A stretch of DNA of 64,000 nucleotides. Source: Laedolimicola sp934402125. GTDB lineage: Bacteria > Bacillota > Clostridia > Lachnospirales > Lachnospiraceae. The stretch lies in contig NZ_JBQHTG010000003.1 of the NCBI RefSeq assembly GCF_052065835.1, positions 124,001 through 188,000 of the forward strand, in the 5' to 3' direction. Every line of letters begins with the position of its first letter. Positions within the stretch are counted from its first letter, which is position 1. The notes beneath the pieces were generated by a model that searched no databases, had not been told where the DNA came from, and saw only the letters and a list, made by a program, of their open reading frames with translations. Position numbers and translations under genes: made by a program. Shown here piece after piece: positions 61,109-64,000 of the stretch.

Positions 61109-61987
61109 ATGAGATTTGTAATTGTAACAGGAATGTCAGGAGCGGGACGAAGCACAGCTCTCCGGGTACTGGAGGATGCGGGTTATTTTTGCGTGGACAA
61201 CCTGCCCATTTCCCTGATTGAGAAATTCTCGGAGTTGATTTATCCGGGGAATACAGAGGTTACCAAGGCAGCGCTGGGGATCGATATCCGGAGCGGAAAG
61301 GCCTTTGACGAACTGGCGGCTGTGCTGGAGGAATTGTCTGTGGCCGGCGTCAATTATGAAATCCTGTTTCTGGACGCATCGGACGAGGTCCTTGTGAAGC
61401 GCTATAAGGAGACCCGGCGCAGCCACCCGCTGGCCCTGGACGGCCGGGTAGCCGATGGAATCCACGAGGAGCGAAAAAGGCTGGAATTCCTGCGGAAGCA
61501 GGCAGATTATATCATCGATACCAGCAACCTGCTGACCAGAGAACTGAAGCAGGAGCTGGATAAAATCTTTGTACAGAATAAGAATTTTAAAAACCTGGTC
61601 ATTTCGGTGCTTTCCTTTGGCTTTAAATACGGAATCCCCACCGACTCCGATCTGGTATTTGACGTGCGTTTTCTTCCCAATCCTTATTATTATGAGGATT
61701 TGCGGAAGCTCAGCGGCAACGACAGGCCGGTACAGGATTTCGTTATGGGCTTTGAAGTGTCCCACCGGTTCCTGGACAAGCTGATTGACATGATACAGTT
61801 TCTGATTCCCAATTATGTGCTGGAGGGGAAAAATCAGCTGGTGATCTCCATCGGCTGTACCGGGGGCAAGCACCGTTCTGTAACCCTGGCCAACAAGCTT
61901 TATGAACGGCTGCGGGAAAATACGGACTACGCCGTCCGGATTGAGCACCGTGATATTGAAAAGGACGCTGTTACGAAAGCGCATTAG
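61109..61987 (+). CDS. rapZ: RapZ/YvcJ nucleotide-binding protein with Arg in Walker A
   Basis: The 292-residue protein is of the RapZ (YvcJ) family: P-loop domain (1-150) and a C-terminal domain with FSFGFKYG-like LSFGFKYGIPTDSDLVFDVRFLPNP (near 169) and the conserved GCTGGKHRSV motif (near 250). In E. coli RapZ controls GlcN-6-P synthesis through sRNA binding; in Firmicutes its role is unclear. Odd: the Walker A reads GMSGAGRST, with Arg14 where Lys is usual, which could weaken ATP/GTP binding. AGGAGA precedes the ATG. Confidence 0.92.
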   Translation: MRFVIVTGMSGAGRSTALRVLEDAGYFCVDNLPISLIEKFSELIYPGNTEVTKAALGIDIRSGKAFDELAAVLEELSVAGVNYEILFLDASDEVLVKRYKETRRSHPLALDGRVADGIHEERKRLEFLRKQADYIIDTSNLLTRELKQELDKIFVQNKNFKNLVISVLSFGFKYGIPTDSDLVFDVRFLPNPYYYEDLRKLSGNDRPVQDFVMGFEVSHRFLDKLIDMIQFLIPNYVLEGKNQLVISIGCTGGKHRSVTLANKLYERLRENTDYAVRIEHRDIEKDAVTKAH

Positions 61988-61999
61988 ACGAGGTGAACC

Positions 62000-62887
62000 A
62001 TGTCTTTTTCCAGTGAGATTAAGCAGGAGCTTTCCTACCATATCCCACCGGCCAGACACTGCAGACTGGCGGAAATGGCCGCTATCTTGAGCTTTTGCAG
62101 CCATGTGGAGGAAGAATCCTGTATCAAAATGCATACGGAGAACCTGGCCGTTGCAAGAAAGTACTTTACATTATTAAGAAAAACATTTAATATAGAAATA
62201 AGCGTGTCAGTGCGGCAAAACAGAAATCCGAAGGGGAGCAGAAGCTATGAGGTGACTTCCCGGGGAGGACTGGAGCCTGTAAAGCATATGCTGGTCCAGA
62301 ACCAGTGCTGTAAACGGGCTTACATCAGAGGAGCCTTTCTGGCGTCCGGTTCCGTCAGCGATCCGGAGAAGGGCTATCATTTTGAGATTGTGTGCAGCAC
62401 GGAAGAGAAGGCAGAGCTTTTACGGGAATTGCTGACCGGCTTTGGAATTGACGCGCGGATTACCCTGCGGAAACGCAGTTACGTATTATATATAAAAGAA
62501 GGATCCCAGATTTCGGATATTTTGAATGTGATGGAAGCCCATGTGGCGATGATGAAGTTCGAGAATGTCCGGATTCTCAGGGATATGCGCAACTCGGTAA
62601 ACCGGCAGGTAAACTGCGAGACAGCGAATCTGAATAAGACTGTTTCCGCAGCGGTAAAACAGATAGAGGATATCCAATTTATCCAGAAAACCATCGGCTT
62701 TGATGAGCTGCCGGAGAATCTGGCGGAGATAGCAGTGCTTCGTCTGGAACAGCCGGAGACCACCCTAAAGGAGCTGGGGCAGCTGCTCACGCCTCCCGTA
62801 GGGAAGTCAGGTGTAAACCACAGACTCAGAAAGCTGAGTATAATAGCAGAGGAATTAAGGGATCACAAGGAGGAGAAAGTATTATGA
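62000..62887 (+). CDS. whiA: DNA-binding protein WhiA
   Basis: The 295-residue protein has a degenerate LAGLIDADG homing-endonuclease domain (about 90-180, RGAFLASGSVSDPEKGYHFE) and a C-terminal HTH (about 245-285, LGQLLTPPVGKSGVNHRLRKL). WhiA affects cell division and chromosome segregation in Bacillus and sporulation in Streptomyces. AGGTGA precedes the ATG. In Bacillus yvcK lies between rapZ and whiA; here the two are 12 bases apart and yvcK is absent. Confidence 0.94.
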   Translation: MSFSSEIKQELSYHIPPARHCRLAEMAAILSFCSHVEEESCIKMHTENLAVARKYFTLLRKTFNIEISVSVRQNRNPKGSRSYEVTSRGGLEPVKHMLVQNQCCKRAYIRGAFLASGSVSDPEKGYHFEIVCSTEEKAELLRELLTGFGIDARITLRKRSYVLYIKEGSQISDILNVMEAHVAMMKFENVRILRDMRNSVNRQVNCETANLNKTVSAAVKQIEDIQFIQKTIGFDELPENLAEIAVLRLEQPETTLKELGQLLTPPVGKSGVNHRLRKLSIIAEELRDHKEEKVL

Positions 62888-63138
62888 TGAAGCGAGACAT
62901 CACGATTCAGATACCGGAAGGGCTGGAAGCCAGACCGGTCGCATTGTTGGTGCAGGTGGCAAGCCAGTACGGCAGTGAGATTTATGTGGAGAGTGATAAC
63001 AAGAAGGTGAATGCCAAGAGCATTATGGGTATGATGACGCTTGGTCTTTTCGCAGGCGAGACAGTAACGGTTTCCGCAGACGGCGAGGACGAAGAAGAAG
63101 CTATGGCAAATATTGAGAAGTTCCTGAGCAGCAAGTAA
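62884..63138 (+). CDS. HPr-like protein with Glu at position 15 (Crh-like)
   Basis: The 84-residue protein has the HPr fold pattern throughout. The active His15 of PTS HPr is replaced by Glu (GLEARPVALL), so it cannot take phosphate from enzyme I. Ser46 in KSIMG is kept, so HPr kinase could modify it. B. subtilis Crh has Gln at 15, keeps Ser46 and lies directly after whiA, exactly as here. A role as regulatory corepressor for CcpA, not in sugar uptake, is inferred. It overlaps whiA by 4 bases. Confidence 0.88.
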   Translation: MMKRDITIQIPEGLEARPVALLVQVASQYGSEIYVESDNKKVNAKSIMGMMTLGLFAGETVTVSADGEDEEEAMANIEKFLSSK

Positions 63139-63150
63139 GAAAGCGCACAG

Positions 63151-63186
63151 AGGACTGCCGGAATTGTTCGGCAGTCCTTGTTTTTT
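63151..63186 (+). terminator. Terminator of the murB operon
   Basis: Perfect 10-base stem AGGACTGCCG / CGGCAGTCCT (63151-63160, 63169-63178), followed by TTG and six T. Confidence 0.95.
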
Positions 63187-63206
63187 GCCCGGAAATTTGC
63201 TATGAT
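63178..63206 (+). promoter_or_regulatory. Methyltransferase promoter in the terminator tail
   Basis: TTGTTT (63178-63183) in the T-tail, 17 bases, TATGAT (63201-63206) with extended TGC before it. Confidence 0.6.
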
Positions 63207-63239
63207 GAAATGTAATCATTCAGAAATTGAGGAGTTGGA

Positions 63240-63986
63240 ATGGACGCGTACACAGGCTTTGCGGAAGTATACGATTTATTTATGGATCAGGTTCCCTATG
63301 AGGAATGGAGTGAACGAATCAGCAGGATCTTAAAGGAATATGGAATCTGTGACGGCCTGGTGCTGGATCTGGGCTGCGGAACCGGCAGCATGACAGAACT
63401 TCTGGCAGAAAAGGGTTATGACATGATCGGCGTGGACGCTTCGGAGGAAATGCTGGAGCTGGCCAGTGAGAAGCGGGCGGAATCCGGCCATGATATTCTG
63501 TATCTGCTGCAGGATATGAGGGAGTTTGAGCTTTACGGGACCGTGCGGGCCATTGTCAGTGTCTGTGATTCCCTGAATTATATCACAGAGGAAGCGGATC
63601 TTTTACAGGTGTTCCGGCTGGTCCGGAATTATCTCGACCCGGACGGTGTATTCTTCTTTGATATGAATACCATTTACAAATACAGGGATATACTGGGAGA
63701 AACAACCATTGCTGAGAACCGGGAGGAAGGAAGCTTCATCTGGGAAAATTATTACGATGAGGAGCAACAGCTCAATGAGTACGATCTGACCCTCTATGTG
63801 AGGGACATGGGTGACCGGTACGTCCGGTTTGAGGAGACCCATTTCCAAAAGGCTTATGAGCTTTCCAGAGTGCTGGAGCTGCTTGGGGAAGCGGGACTTA
63901 AGGCAGAGCAGATCTTTGATTCCGACACCGGGGAAGCAGTGACGGCCAAGACAGGAAAATTCTGTATCGCGGCGCGGAAGGCGTGA
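63240..63986 (+). CDS. Class I SAM-dependent methyltransferase
   Basis: The 248-residue protein has the SAM-binding motif VLDLGCGTGSMTELLAEKG (near residue 41), the motif II acid in GVDASEEML (near 65) and motif III near LLQDMREFEL (near 89). The opening YTGFAEVYDLFMDQVPYEEW is typical of a Firmicute group annotated only as class I methyltransferases. Substrate unknown. GGAGTTGGA precedes the ATG. Nothing further is seen in the last 14 bases of the window. Confidence 0.9.
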   Translation: MDAYTGFAEVYDLFMDQVPYEEWSERISRILKEYGICDGLVLDLGCGTGSMTELLAEKGYDMIGVDASEEMLELASEKRAESGHDILYLLQDMREFELYGTVRAIVSVCDSLNYITEEADLLQVFRLVRNYLDPDGVFFFDMNTIYKYRDILGETTIAENREEGSFIWENYYDEEQQLNEYDLTLYVRDMGDRYVRFEETHFQKAYELSRVLELLGEAGLKAEQIFDSDTGEAVTAKTGKFCIAARKA

Positions 63987-64000
63987 CGGCGATAGAGCAT

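Overview
The window looks like a chromosomal segment of a spore-forming Lachnospiraceae-type Firmicute (class Clostridia). Evidence: about 50% GC, strong AGGAGG ribosome sites, sigma-A type promoters and T-tailed hairpin terminators, the sporulation genes sipL and spoIIID, and a murB-rapZ-whiA-HPr block like that of Bacillus and Clostridia. I saw no rRNA, tRNA, CRISPR array, insertion sequence or prophage gene. No gene-free stretch exceeds about 300 bases; the longest (13959-14248, 36260-36552, 42701-42977) are described as features.

Layout. 1-8.6 kb: end of a HAD hydrolase, two LysR regulators, glutamate dehydrogenase, a PEP-synthase-like ATP-grasp protein, a MATE exporter and an AGCS amino-acid:cation symporter. 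8.7-12.5 kb: a YdjG-like zinc-ribbon membrane protein and a TPM-domain protein beside an ECF sigma/anti-sigma pair of SigV-RsiV type. 12.5-15.7 kb: a creatininase-family hydrolase, its GntR regulator and a divergent NCS1 permease. 15.7-20.5 kb (minus strand): malQ-plsC-ddl-murF. 20.6-25.6 kb: sipL, ispE, a GntR regulator, a small membrane protein, murI and a DUF1934 protein. 25.6-36.3 kb: cardiolipin synthase, a trigger-factor-like lipoprotein, a FeoA-FeoB fusion, ogt, an acetyltransferase, an MFS carrier, a TraX protein, an FAD enzyme behind a purine-type riboswitch, and spoIIID. 36.5-42.7 kb: a beta-helix lipoprotein, a 5'-nucleotidase-like protein, and a solute-binding lipoprotein followed by a membrane-anchored LuxR-type regulator. 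43-55 kb: a run of 12 co-directional genes (SPFH, DUF4428, zinc-ribbon, TPM, DUF6935, TMEM43-like and five lipoproteins). 55-64 kb: uvrB-uvrA, murB-rapZ-whiA-HPr-like and a methyltransferase.

The most unusual part is the 43-55 kb run. It shares the SPFH / zinc-ribbon / TPM core of the Bacillus subtilis ydjGHI membrane-stress operon. It adds a bacterial TMEM43-family protein, a second zinc-ribbon protein and five lipoproteins, and has no PspA. A shorter zinc-ribbon + TPM pair sits beside the SigV/RsiV-like genes at 8.7-12.5 kb, so both loci probably serve cell-envelope surveillance (inference). Just upstream of the long run, a solute-binding lipoprotein with no transporter partner is paired with a membrane regulator that has an extracellular domain and a cytoplasmic DNA-binding domain. 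This may be a one-component sensing system that controls the neighbouring lipoprotein genes (inference).
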